The notes under the pieces are model-generated. The model did not search any database and was not told where the DNA came from. It saw only the letters and a list, made by a program, of their open reading frames with translations. DNA of 13,757 bases from Thermodesulfovibrio sp. (lineage in GTDB: Bacteria; Nitrospirota; Thermodesulfovibrionia; Thermodesulfovibrionales; JdFR-85), in assembly GCA_027016675.1 (NCBI GenBank), contig JALUSH010000071.1, forward strand, positions 1 to 13,757. The letters run 5' to 3'. The position numbers and the translations under genes were made by a program. Of this stretch, positions 1-6,815 are shown piece by piece; position 1 is the stretch's first letter, and each line of letters starts with the position of its first letter.

Positions 1-48
1 CCTCCGGCGTGACAGGCCGGCGTTCTAACCGTGCTGAACTACCACCCC
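1..48 (-). tRNA. tRNA-Asp: tRNA-Asp (anticodon GTC), 5' half, cut by the window edge
   Basis: Read on the minus strand from 48, the sequence gives a 7-nt acceptor arm (GGGGTGG), then TA, a D-stem GTTC/GAAC around AGCACGGTTA, and an anticodon stem CCGGC/GCCGG closing the loop CTGTCAC with anticodon GTC. This matches the layout of bacterial tRNA-Asp. The variable loop begins at the edge (AGG), and the T-arm and 3' acceptor strand lie outside the window, so CCA status cannot be judged. A promoter stands about 30 bases upstream of the mature 5' end. Confidence 0.95.
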
Positions 49-83
49 AAATGAGGCAAATGATTTTTAACCTGAGTAGTAAT

Positions 84-111
84 TTTATAAATAACTCAAG
101 TTTAAAGTCAA
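84..111 (-). promoter_or_regulatory. Probable sigma70 promoter of tRNA-Asp
   Basis: On the minus strand a -35 box TTGACT (111 to 106) and a -10 box TATAAA (89 to 84) are separated by 16 bases. Transcription would start near 77, giving a leader of about 30 nt before the tRNA 5' end at 48. An imperfect dyad (69-77 with 94-102, one mismatch) flanks the -10 box and may be incidental. The structured element at 123-619 begins only 11 bases behind the -35 box. Confidence 0.6.
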
Positions 112-264
112 GTGGTAATGTCACAGGAGTTCCCCCAATTCTTTAATTTTAATAAAAACACAAAGTAGAGACAAAAGAATGATAGCAGTACTATGGTGGA
201 GTCTTCAGATCATTCTCAGTAGCCATGGATGGCTACTTCCGAGGGAATTTTGCGATTACGGGGT

Positions 265-289
265 CCCCAAAAATCCCTGATTTTTGGGG
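265..289. repeat. Perfect 10-bp hairpin with 5-nt loop
   Basis: CCCCAAAAAT (265-274) pairs with ATTTTTGGGG (280-289) around the loop CCCTG. It is flanked by GGGT/ACCC (261-264/295-298), AATTTTGC/GCAAAATT (246-253/316-323) and GAGGG with 329-333, so it tops a longer interrupted arm. There is no T-run on the 3' side on either strand, so it is not a normal intrinsic terminator. Confidence 0.75.
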
Positions 290-363
290 CTGTTACCCTC
301 CATGGCAAATCTTATGCAAAATTCAAATCCCTTCAGACTCCACCAAAGCAATGCTTTACTCAG

Positions 364-520
364 ACAGGTAGCGTGGTGGTGAAGAAGACCCATGTAGCAA
401 TACCTCAAGTAACTTATACCAACTTTCTTTTCTATCCACTTTAGTCTTAATAAATCCCTGTTTTTTTATTAATCTAAATCCTATTGCATCAATGGGATGA
501 TGAACCACCACGCTACCTGT
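364..520. repeat. Long imperfect hairpin arm, 17-bp perfect base
   Basis: The base of the arm is an exact 17-bp inverted repeat (364-380 with 504-520). It continues inward through CCCAT/ATGGG (389-393/492-496), GCAATA/TATTGC (397-402/482-487) and a 13-bp stem with a small internal loop (440-454/465-478), ending in a 10-nt loop that carries CCCTG. The bases ATGAACCACC that lead into the right arm (500-509) recur at 637-646, outside the outer inverted repeat. Confidence 0.7.
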
Positions 521-728
521 TTATGAAAAAAACTCCATGTTCAGTTCTATTGTTGATATTTTTTATGTCTTTACAATAGGTTCTTCTTTTGATGAGTTTA
601 TTTCTGGGGGAACTCCTGTTTATATGACCGCTCCATATGAACCACCCCTGCCTGCCATCAAAACCAGCTCATAAGTCCATCCTATCTTGGTGAACTTACA
701 TGCAAAGAATTCGAAGTTGAAAATATTG

Positions 729-734
729 TATAAT
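729..734 (+). promoter_or_regulatory. TATAAT -10 box ahead of trpB, possible leaderless start
   Basis: A consensus TATAAT occupies 729-734. Counting 7 bases from its last T puts the predicted transcription start at 741, the A of the best trpB start codon. No good -35 box is seen 16-18 bases upstream, and no Shine-Dalgarno precedes the ATG. The box is clear; its use as a promoter is an inference. Confidence 0.45.
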
Positions 735-740
735 GTTTTA

Positions 741-1937
741 ATGTCTTCAAGAAGAAAAAAAGGCTATTTTGGTGAATACGGTGGCAGGTTTGTGCCAGAG
801 ACCCTTGTGCCTGCCCTGGAGGAACTTGAGGCTTCATTTAAAGAGTTTCGTTCTGACAGGAAGTTCAAAAGAGAATTCAATAGCCTTCTGAGGGACTATG
901 TGGGCAGGCCTACTCCACTTTATTTTGCCAGCAGACTCACTGAATACCTCGGTGGAGCCAGGATCTATCTGAAACGGGAAGACCTTACCCATACAGGAGC
1001 ACATAAGATAAATAATGCCCTTGGTCAGGCCCTTCTCGCAAAGAGAATGGGGAAAAAACGGCTGATTGCTGAAACAGGCGCAGGACAGCATGGGGTAGCC
1101 ACTGCCACTGGTGCTGCCCTTGTGGGGCTTCAGTGCGAGATATACATGGGCTCAGAGGATATGCGTCGGCAGTCCCTGAATGTATTCAGAATGCATCTGT
1201 TAGGAGCACGGGTTACCGAGGTCCCCACAGGCTCTAAAACCCTCAAGGATGCTATTAACGAGGCACTCAGGGACTGGACAACTAATGTCCGTACAACCCA
1301 CTACGTACTTGGCACTGTATTCGGTCCACATCCCTTTCCCACTATAGTAAGGGAATTCCAGTCTGTAATAGGCAGGGAGGCAAGGAAACAGATTTTAAAG
1401 GCCGAGGGAAGACTGCCAGATTATCTGATAGCCTGTGTGGGGGGAGGTAGTAATGCCATGGGACTTTTCAGTGCCTTCCTCAAGGATGATATCAAAATGA
1501 TAGGTGTGGAGGCAGGTGGCATGGGTATAAGAACAGGAAAACATGCAGCACGATTTGCAGGTGGAGCAGTGGGTGTCTTTCAGGGTTGTAAAAGCTATCT
1601 ATTGCAGAACAGGGATGGTAATGTGCTGGGTACCCACTCAGTCTCTGCAGGCCTTGACTATGCCTCTGTTGGACCTGAACATGCCTTCCTGCATGATACA
1701 GGACGTGTTAAATATACCTATGCTACAGACAGAGAGGCTCTGAAGGCCTTTGAACTCCTTGCCAGGCTTGAAGGCATTATCCCTGCACTTGAATCTGCGC
1801 ATGCCCTTGCTGTGACCATTAAACTTGCCCCAAAACTTCCCAGGAATAAGATCATAATCGTAAACCTTTCAGGAAGGGGCGATAAGGATGTGGCCCATGT
1901 AGCAAGAATAAAAGGAATCAAGACAGATATCCTTTAA
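741..1937 (+). CDS. trpB: Tryptophan synthase beta subunit
   Basis: TrpB is the PLP enzyme that condenses indole with L-serine to give L-tryptophan, normally in a complex with TrpA. The 398-aa product is of usual length for the canonical TrpB1 type. It has the PLP lysine in HTGAHKINNALGQ (K89), the catalytic glutamate in ETGAGQHG (E111), the phosphate-binding GGGSNAMG (234-241), PALESAHA (348-355) and SGRGDKD near the C-terminus. I chose ATG 741 because the family begins just before GYFGEYGGRF. The frame is open back to TTG 687/GTG 690, but that 18-residue extension has no family support. No Shine-Dalgarno is visible at either start. No other trp gene is in the window, so trpA, if present, is elsewhere or the gene is solitary. 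Its stop codon overlaps the stop of convergent rsmG. Confidence 0.96.
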   Translation: MSSRRKKGYFGEYGGRFVPETLVPALEELEASFKEFRSDRKFKREFNSLLRDYVGRPTPLYFASRLTEYLGGARIYLKREDLTHTGAHKINNALGQALLAKRMGKKRLIAETGAGQHGVATATGAALVGLQCEIYMGSEDMRRQSLNVFRMHLLGARVTEVPTGSKTLKDAINEALRDWTTNVRTTHYVLGTVFGPHPFPTIVREFQSVIGREARKQILKAEGRLPDYLIACVGGGSNAMGLFSAFLKDDIKMIGVEAGGMGIRTGKHAARFAGGAVGVFQGCKSYLLQNRDGNVLGTHSVSAGLDYASVGPEHAFLHDTGRVKYTYATDREALKAFELLARLEGIIPALESAHALAVTIKLAPKLPRNKIIIVNLSGRGDKDVAHVARIKGIKTDIL

Positions 1938-2596
1938 TCTTTCTTTTTAACAATCAAAAAATATCTCTTTATATCTGTAAGGGGAATCACCATTGACGAA
2001 ATCTCTACGGTAAACAGTGATGATAGTCTCTTCTCATTATTAAAATCCTGAAGCTCTTCTTCGTAAGCCCTGCCCTTACTCAATAATATAATCCCTCTAT
2101 CGTCCAATAGCGCACCTGCCTTTTTTACAAATTCTGCTGTTTTAAAAAGTGCCTTTGTTGTTATAACATGAAATCCTTTATTATCGAATGTCCTGGAGAA
2201 CTCCTCAAGGGTTGTTTGAATTACTACAGTACCCCGCAGGTTTAGTTTCTTAACCATATGATTCAGGAAGGATGCCTTTTTCCAGGATGGTTCAAGGAGT
2301 ATAACATCAAGTTCTTTCCTGGCAAGCTTGATTACAAGCCCCGGAAATCCAGCTCCAGAGCCCACATCAAGCACCCTCCTGGCATGGGAAGGAATATACC
2401 TCAGATACAGCAGGGAATCAAGAAACAATCGCGTAAGGATATCCTTTTCATCTTTTAATCCTGTAAGGTTGTATGCCCTGGACCAGCGTTTCAACTCCCT
2501 GAAATAAAGAACAAGCTCGTCAGGGATGCTCTGGTCTATCTGAAGGCCAAGTTCTTCAATGCCTTTGTTGAGTTGCTCCTTAAATAATCTCTCCAC
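1934..2596 (-). CDS. rsmG: 16S rRNA (guanine-527-N7) methyltransferase
   Basis: RsmG (GidB) uses S-adenosylmethionine to methylate G527 of 16S rRNA in the 530 loop; its loss gives low-level streptomycin resistance in several bacteria. The 220-aa product has NLTGLKDEKDILTRLFLDSL (43-62) and the SAM-binding glycine motif VLDVGSGAGFPG (75-86), followed by LLEP (100-103). The segment FHVITTKAL (142-150) stands where many members have an arginine (xSRA), so a lysine replaces it here. The start is GTG at 2596; an AAAGGG lies 13 bases upstream, a long spacing. It is the last gene of the mnmG operon, 25 bases after the 506-aa gene, matching the common mnmG-rsmG pairing. Its TAA overlaps the trpB stop, leaving no room for a terminator between them. 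Confidence 0.93.
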   Translation of the reverse strand: MERLFKEQLNKGIEELGLQIDQSIPDELVLYFRELKRWSRAYNLTGLKDEKDILTRLFLDSLLYLRYIPSHARRVLDVGSGAGFPGLVIKLARKELDVILLEPSWKKASFLNHMVKKLNLRGTVVIQTTLEEFSRTFDNKGFHVITTKALFKTAEFVKKAGALLDDRGIILLSKGRAYEEELQDFNNEKRLSSLFTVEISSMVIPLTDIKRYFLIVKKKD

Positions 2597-2621
2597 AGCA
2601 AAATTGCAGCCCTTTCCCTGC

Positions 2622-4142
2622 TTACTCTATATGCTCTGGTGACTCTATACCCAGGGAGAGATTATGCAGTGTGTTATTTATGGATGCCACAATGCCAAAA
2701 TTCAAAAAGGTTGAGTCAAAGAGCTTCTCAGGTGGATTGAGTATCTCATTTCTTATGGTAAGGAAAAGCTGTTGTAGCCTCACTCTTCTTTTATACTTGG
2801 AGTTCTTGATTATGTCTGCACACAACTCACAGAGAGGCACGATCTCCTCTCGGGCATACTCCATGAATATCTCTGTTATTCTTATAAAGATCCCCTCGGG
2901 AATCTCAAAGACCTGCAACCCCTTGTATGGTTTCAAAAGCCTGTAGAGCCTTTCATCATGAAGCCACCATGTATCAAAGGGAAACTTGAAAAGATCCCTT
3001 GGATAATATTTAACAGGCTTTGTAAGCTCTATATTAAAACAGTATTCCACAGGCTCCAGCACCCCCCATTCAAGGATGTTTTTCAGTACAATAAGCTCAA
3101 GGGGGACAGGTGTTCCCTTCTGCATATTGATTTTCAGAAAGTGTTTTATTATCTTTATCAGATAATCCTCCTGTACAGGATAGAACCTAATCTCACCTGT
3201 AAAGTAGTTCTCCTTGATCTCATCATAACCCTCTCTGGATATACCAGGTATGATTATTACATCCTTTATCCCTGTATTATGCTTCATCAGGATGGAGGCA
3301 AAGAAATAGTTGTTTCTTCCGTATCTTTTACCAATAAAGGCCGAAAGGGCTCCATTGCCATCAGACAGGGTTATCCATAAGTCAATGTATTTTTTGTCCT
3401 GAGGGTCTTTTCTTTTCCTGATTTCCTCTCTGGGCAGAGGCAGTTCATGCATAAGGTTTATATAGGCATCTTCTGCCTCCTCTTTCAGTTGTTCATTAAG
3501 AGCAGCAATACAGTAGAGTGTCTCTATTGCCTCCTGTGTGCCTGCCATCTCTATAGCCCTCAGGGCTGTCATGGCTATCATACTGTCAGGATGATAACAG
3601 AAGAGCTCCAGCAGCCTGATCACCTCTACATCCTCGTAACCTGTGAGGTCATCAATCATTGCTATAAGCCCTTCTGGCCTGCTTTTCTCTGTTATAACTG
3701 AATATAGCTCAAGTAACCTGGAGGGGCTTGTCCTTAATTGATTGATAATGAAATCGCCGAATCTCTCCTTTGTATTGATAAGCTCCTCCACAAACATATC
3801 GAACCCATCTACAGAATCCACAAGCTCCTCGGGTTCAAATATAGAAAGTAGAATGGCCTTGTCAATCTCTGTGAAACGTTTACTCTTCAGGAAATATCCC
3901 AGTTCATCAATCAACCACTGTGGCAGAGGATAATTTATATTCTCTTCGATCAGCATCCTCGCAAGGGTAAAGATATTGTCCTTCTTTCTGTCATTCAGAG
4001 GCTCTGTTTTCATTAGCCTGAAAAGCATCTTCAAGACAGTTTCCGGGCTTTCATATATGTATTTGGAAAGATTAAGCCTCAGATTTTTAGGTGATAGTGA
4101 AATGAGCCTTCTGAGGTCGGCCAGCTGGTTTTTCTTGGTCAT
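2622..4142 (-). CDS. Uncharacterised helical protein, possibly HEAT-like, in the mnmG-rsmG operon
   Basis: I do not recognise a named family. The 506-aa product is predominantly helical and rich in charged residues and leucine, with no signal peptide, membrane segment or obvious catalytic motif. Residues about 130-235 look like two or three short helical repeats (for example PDSMIAMTALRAIEMAGTQE, 185-204), suggestive of HEAT or a related alpha-solenoid. About 250-320 looks more like a mixed beta segment (YIDLWITLSDGNGALSAFIG, 252-271). The C-terminal half (350-490) is helical with several aromatic residues around 380-400. ATG 4142 overlaps the mnmG stop (ATGA), with AAAGGGA about 8 bases upstream inside mnmG, which points to translational coupling. 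Its place between mnmG and rsmG suggests a scaffold or adaptor linked to RNA modification or translation, but that is inference from position alone. Confidence 0.85.
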   Translation of the reverse strand: MTKKNQLADLRRLISLSPKNLRLNLSKYIYESPETVLKMLFRLMKTEPLNDRKKDNIFTLARMLIEENINYPLPQWLIDELGYFLKSKRFTEIDKAILLSIFEPEELVDSVDGFDMFVEELINTKERFGDFIINQLRTSPSRLLELYSVITEKSRPEGLIAMIDDLTGYEDVEVIRLLELFCYHPDSMIAMTALRAIEMAGTQEAIETLYCIAALNEQLKEEAEDAYINLMHELPLPREEIRKRKDPQDKKYIDLWITLSDGNGALSAFIGKRYGRNNYFFASILMKHNTGIKDVIIIPGISREGYDEIKENYFTGEIRFYPVQEDYLIKIIKHFLKINMQKGTPVPLELIVLKNILEWGVLEPVEYCFNIELTKPVKYYPRDLFKFPFDTWWLHDERLYRLLKPYKGLQVFEIPEGIFIRITEIFMEYAREEIVPLCELCADIIKNSKYKRRVRLQQLFLTIRNEILNPPEKLFDSTFLNFGIVASINNTLHNLSLGIESPEHIE

Positions 4143-6025
4143 AGTGAGTATTCCCTTTCAATATAATTTCTTTTCTTGAGAGCTATCATAAGAGCAGTAA
4201 TTGCTGCAGGAGTAACACCTGGAATTCTGGTTGCCTGTGCAATGGTTACGGGTCTGACCTCCTGTAGTTTTGATACAACCTCCTTTGAAAGACCTGCTAT
4301 CCTTTCGTAGGGAAAGTCCTCTGGTATTTTAGCATTTTCAAACCGTTTCATTTTCTCTACAAGGTCAATCTGCCTTTTTATATAGCCACTGTATTTTACC
4401 TCTATTTCTACAAGCTTTTCCAGTTCCCTGTCAATACCATGGGGTGATGGAGAGATGGTCTTTATAACCTCGTAATTTATCTCAGGTCTTCTCAGTAGTT
4501 GAGCAAGGCTGGTATGCTCCTGTACTGGCGCTGCATTAGAGGCATCAAGAATGGGGTTTATCTCTTCAGGGCTTACCCTTACTGTCTCAAGCCTCTGAAG
4601 TTCTCTCTGGAGCTTTTCTTTTTTATTTTTGAATGCCCTGTAATGTTCTTCATTGACAAGCCCTATACGATAGCCCTTCTCTCTCAAACGCAGATCAGCA
4701 TTGTCATGTCTCAGCAGCAGTCTGTATTCAGCCCTTGAGGTAAACATCCTGTAGGGTTCTGTGGTTCCTTTGGTCACAAGGTCATCAATCAATACACCAA
4801 TGTATGCCTCATGACGCTTGAGTATAAGGGGAGATTTGCCCATAATCTTCATGGCAGCATTTATACCAGCCATAAGCCCCTGTGCAGCAGCCTCTTCATA
4901 CCCAGAGGTGCCGTTTATCTGACCTGCAAGGAACAATCCTTCTATGGACTTTGTCTCAAGGGAATGCTTGAGCTGGGTGGGATAAACAAAGTCATACTCA
5001 ATAGCATATCCAGGTCTCATTATCTCAGCCTCTTCCAGCCCCTTAATTGACCTTACGAGCCTGACCTGTACATCATAGGGCAGGCTTGTAGAGATTCCAT
5101 TTGCATAGAACTCCTTTGTCTGAAGCCCCTCCGGCTCAAGAAATACCTGATGCCTTGGCCGTTCAGAGAATCTCACAACCTTGTCTTCAATGGAGGGGCA
5201 ATATCTTGGACCAATACCCTTTATACGACCACTGTAAAGTGGAGACCTGTCAAGATTCTCCAGTATGATCCTGTGGGTTTTTTCATTCGTATATGTTATA
5301 TAACAGGGAAGCTGGGGATTGGTAATTTGTTCTGTAGAATAGGAAAACGGAGGTGGAGGATCATCACCCCACTGTTCTGTTGTTCTGGAAAAGTCTATTG
5401 TGTTTGAATCAATACGGGGTGGAGTGCCTGTCTTGAGTCTGCCCATCTTAAGCCCCAGTCTCTTTAAAGAATCCGATAGATTCACAGAGGGAAACTCGCC
5501 TGCCCTTCCAGCAGGAAAGCTCTCAAGCCCTATATGGATGAGCCCTTTGAGAAAGGTACCTGTTGTCATAATAACAGCCCTGGCACCATAAAAGATACCA
5601 AGGGAGGTCTTTACTCCCTGCACCACAGAATTCCTTACCACGATTTCATCTACAAGGGCCTGTTTGATGGTAAGATTATCCTGGGCCTCGAGCACCTCTC
5701 TCATGGCAAGACGATAAAGGAGTCTGTCAGCCTGTGCCCTCAAAGACCAAACAGCCGGACCTTTGCTCCGATTCAGTATCCTGAACTGTATTCCGGCCCT
5801 GTCTGTTATCTTTGCCATCTCACCACCAAGGGCATCTATCTCCCTCACAAGATGGCCCTTTGCAAGTCCACCAATTGCAGGATTACAGGACATCTGTGCT
5901 ATGGTATCTATGTTGATGGTAAACAGGCATGTCTGAAGTCCGAGCCTCGCTGTGGCAAGGGCTGCCTCACAGCCTGCATGGCCTGCACCTATCACTATTA
6001 CATCAAACTCTGCCTCTTTATACAT
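4139..6025 (-). CDS. mnmG: tRNA uridine-34 5-carboxymethylaminomethyl modification enzyme, FAD subunit
   Basis: MnmG (GidA), with the GTPase MnmE, installs the (carboxymethyl)aminomethyl group at C5 of wobble U34 in tRNAs reading split codon boxes, using FAD, NADH and methylene-tetrahydrofolate. The 628-aa product is full length. It shows the Rossmann FAD motif VIGAGHAGCEAA (11-22), the conserved CNPAIGG (47-53) with catalytic C47, PRYCPSIEDK (C276, matching the second catalytic cysteine), RTGTPPRID-like LKTGTPPRID (197-206) and SRAEYRLLLRHDNADLRL in the C-terminal half. ATG 6025 overlaps the preceding gene by 8 bases; the 3' end overlaps the next gene by 4. No mnmE is in the window. Confidence 0.98.
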   Translation of the reverse strand: MYKEAEFDVIVIGAGHAGCEAALATARLGLQTCLFTINIDTIAQMSCNPAIGGLAKGHLVREIDALGGEMAKITDRAGIQFRILNRSKGPAVWSLRAQADRLLYRLAMREVLEAQDNLTIKQALVDEIVVRNSVVQGVKTSLGIFYGARAVIMTTGTFLKGLIHIGLESFPAGRAGEFPSVNLSDSLKRLGLKMGRLKTGTPPRIDSNTIDFSRTTEQWGDDPPPPFSYSTEQITNPQLPCYITYTNEKTHRIILENLDRSPLYSGRIKGIGPRYCPSIEDKVVRFSERPRHQVFLEPEGLQTKEFYANGISTSLPYDVQVRLVRSIKGLEEAEIMRPGYAIEYDFVYPTQLKHSLETKSIEGLFLAGQINGTSGYEEAAAQGLMAGINAAMKIMGKSPLILKRHEAYIGVLIDDLVTKGTTEPYRMFTSRAEYRLLLRHDNADLRLREKGYRIGLVNEEHYRAFKNKKEKLQRELQRLETVRVSPEEINPILDASNAAPVQEHTSLAQLLRRPEINYEVIKTISPSPHGIDRELEKLVEIEVKYSGYIKRQIDLVEKMKRFENAKIPEDFPYERIAGLSKEVVSKLQEVRPVTIAQATRIPGVTPAAITALMIALKKRNYIEREYSL

Positions 6026-6539
6026 TGTAGTGTTCTCTTAATCTTGATAGCCTCTCATGACCTGCAGGACTGAGCTTCTTGAGATCAGCAGCCACCTCTT
6101 CAAGCCTTTCAAGCAGCTTTGGTTTCCACTCCTCAGGCGTGTTTTTAGCCGCAAGAAGCCCTACATAAAGCGAGGAAAGCCCATAGAGAAATCTTACATT
6201 CTCCGGATCTACTGCAAGTAATCTCTGAAGTACAAGTGTGGGAAACAGGGGATTCTCCACCTCATAGACAATATCATACATCTTATCAAGCAGAAGACCC
6301 TCATTGATCATCACATCCACATCAATTACAGGCCTTCCCTCCTCGTCCTTATCAAAATATTCAAGTCCCTTGGCCTTTGAGATGGACTCTTCAAAACATT
6401 CCTTGTCACAGAAAAATCCTGGAATATTAATGCAGAACAGCCCATGAATCATGTACATGGTGTTACCCTCAGCAATCTCCCTCACCACCTTTATCTCCTT
6501 GCCACAGTGGTCACAGACAGTCATGAATTCCTTCTTCAT
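6018..6539 (-). CDS. Small cysteine-rich, probably zinc-binding protein of unknown function
   Basis: The 173-aa product carries two cysteine pairs near the N-terminus, CDHC (residues 9-12) and CDKEC (44-48), plus a lone cysteine in FCINI, as in a treble-clef or zinc-ribbon fold. The rest is acidic and helical (for example LERLEEVAADLKKLSPAGHE near the C-terminus), without a catalytic motif I recognise. I chose ATG 6539 because AAAGGAG (6551 to 6545) sits 5 bases upstream. The frame is open 27 codons further, but that extension is rich in Tyr, Leu and Cys and has no ribosome binding site. It is the first gene of the operon and overlaps mnmG by 8 bases. Function unknown; a role in tRNA or translation is only suggested by neighbours. 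Confidence 0.85.
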   Translation of the reverse strand: MKKEFMTVCDHCGKEIKVVREIAEGNTMYMIHGLFCINIPGFFCDKECFEESISKAKGLEYFDKDEEGRPVIDVDVMINEGLLLDKMYDIVYEVENPLFPTLVLQRLLAVDPENVRFLYGLSSLYVGLLAAKNTPEEWKPKLLERLEEVAADLKKLSPAGHERLSRLREHYNV

Positions 6540-6544
6540 ACAGG

Positions 6545-6551
6545 CTCCTTT
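6545..6551 (-). promoter_or_regulatory. Shine-Dalgarno that fixes the start of the cysteine-rich gene
   Basis: AAAGGAG on the minus strand, 5 bases before ATG 6539. It decides the start against the longer frame opening near 6620, which has no such site. Confidence 0.8.
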
Positions 6552-6749
6552 CAAAGGTAATATACATTTATGGTAATAACACAGGATTGGATAATGCAAG
6601 TAGATAAAACTGGTTCGCAAATAGCCGATGAGAAAGATAGGCTTTTAAATAACAGGCAAAGTCTATACCCATTGCCTGACCAATGAGTCACACGGCAAAT
6701 TCGGGAATTAATAAGCTGACTGTAGAGTCATATTTTGCTGGCTCAAAAT

Positions 6750-6778
6750 TTGCAAAAAAAACTGTAAAGAGTTATAAT
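6750..6778 (+). promoter_or_regulatory. Sigma70-like promoter of the REC/HD-GYP gene
   Basis: TTGCAA (6750-6755) and a consensus TATAAT (6773-6778) are spaced by exactly 17 bases. Transcription would start near 6785, about 31 bases before ATG 6816, and a strong AGGGGGG (6803-6809) lies 6 bases before that start codon. The opposite promoter for the minus-strand mnmG operon must lie in the same 6540-6815 interval. The best minus-strand candidate I see is TTGCGA (6620 to 6615) with CATTAT (6596 to 6591), which is weak. Confidence 0.7.
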
Positions 6779-6815
6779 CACTTAATTTTCAAAAAAATCT
6801 ATAGGGGGGTGATTT

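Larger units (their letters stand above)
123..619. repeat. Highly structured non-coding element bounded by a 15-bp inverted repeat (structured RNA or MITE-like)
   Basis: The bases 123-137 and 605-619 are perfect reverse complements (15 bp). Inside, further complementary blocks are ordered so they can form at once: 138-144/174-180; 194-204/335-345 (11 bp), enclosing hairpins at 218-237 and 265-289; a long arm 364-380/504-520 (perfect 17 bp), continued by 389-393/492-496, 397-402/482-487 and 440-454/465-478; and 530-535/594-599 enclosing 547-553/573-579. Perfect 15- and 17-bp pairs are not expected by chance in 500 bases. I see no transposase and no credible protein. No clear target-site duplication flanks the outer repeat. 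The arrangement fits a multi-branched RNA or a non-autonomous transposable element with folded arms; the strand of any transcript is unknown. I do not recognise a known family. Confidence 0.6.

Noticed and set aside
69..102. Imperfect 9-bp dyad around the tRNA promoter -10 box, as an operator
   Set aside because: One mismatch in AT-rich sequence and no recognised repressor motif; too weak to call.
265..289. Intrinsic terminator
   Set aside because: The stem is strong but no T-run follows it on either strand.
229..444. 71-codon frame inside the structured element
   Set aside because: Its start lies in the 218-237 hairpin, it has no ribosome binding site, and its sequence is set by the inverted repeats; it resembles no protein I know.
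123..619. Intact insertion sequence
   Set aside because: No transposase frame, no clear target-site duplication, and the outer repeats match no terminal repeat I can name.
687..740. N-terminal extension of trpB from TTG 687 or GTG 690
   Set aside because: No Shine-Dalgarno, no family similarity in the 18 residues, and it would run across the TATAAT box.
2958..3380. 140-codon frame opposite the 506-aa gene
   Set aside because: Antisense shadow without a ribosome binding site; the minus-strand frame is much longer and coupled to mnmG.
5534..6073. 179-codon frame opposite the 5' end of mnmG
   Set aside because: It is antisense to an unmistakable gene and its composition is that of a shadow frame.
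6540..6620. 27-residue N-terminal extension of the cysteine-rich protein
   Set aside because: The Shine-Dalgarno at 6545-6551 lies inside it and fixes the start at 6539.
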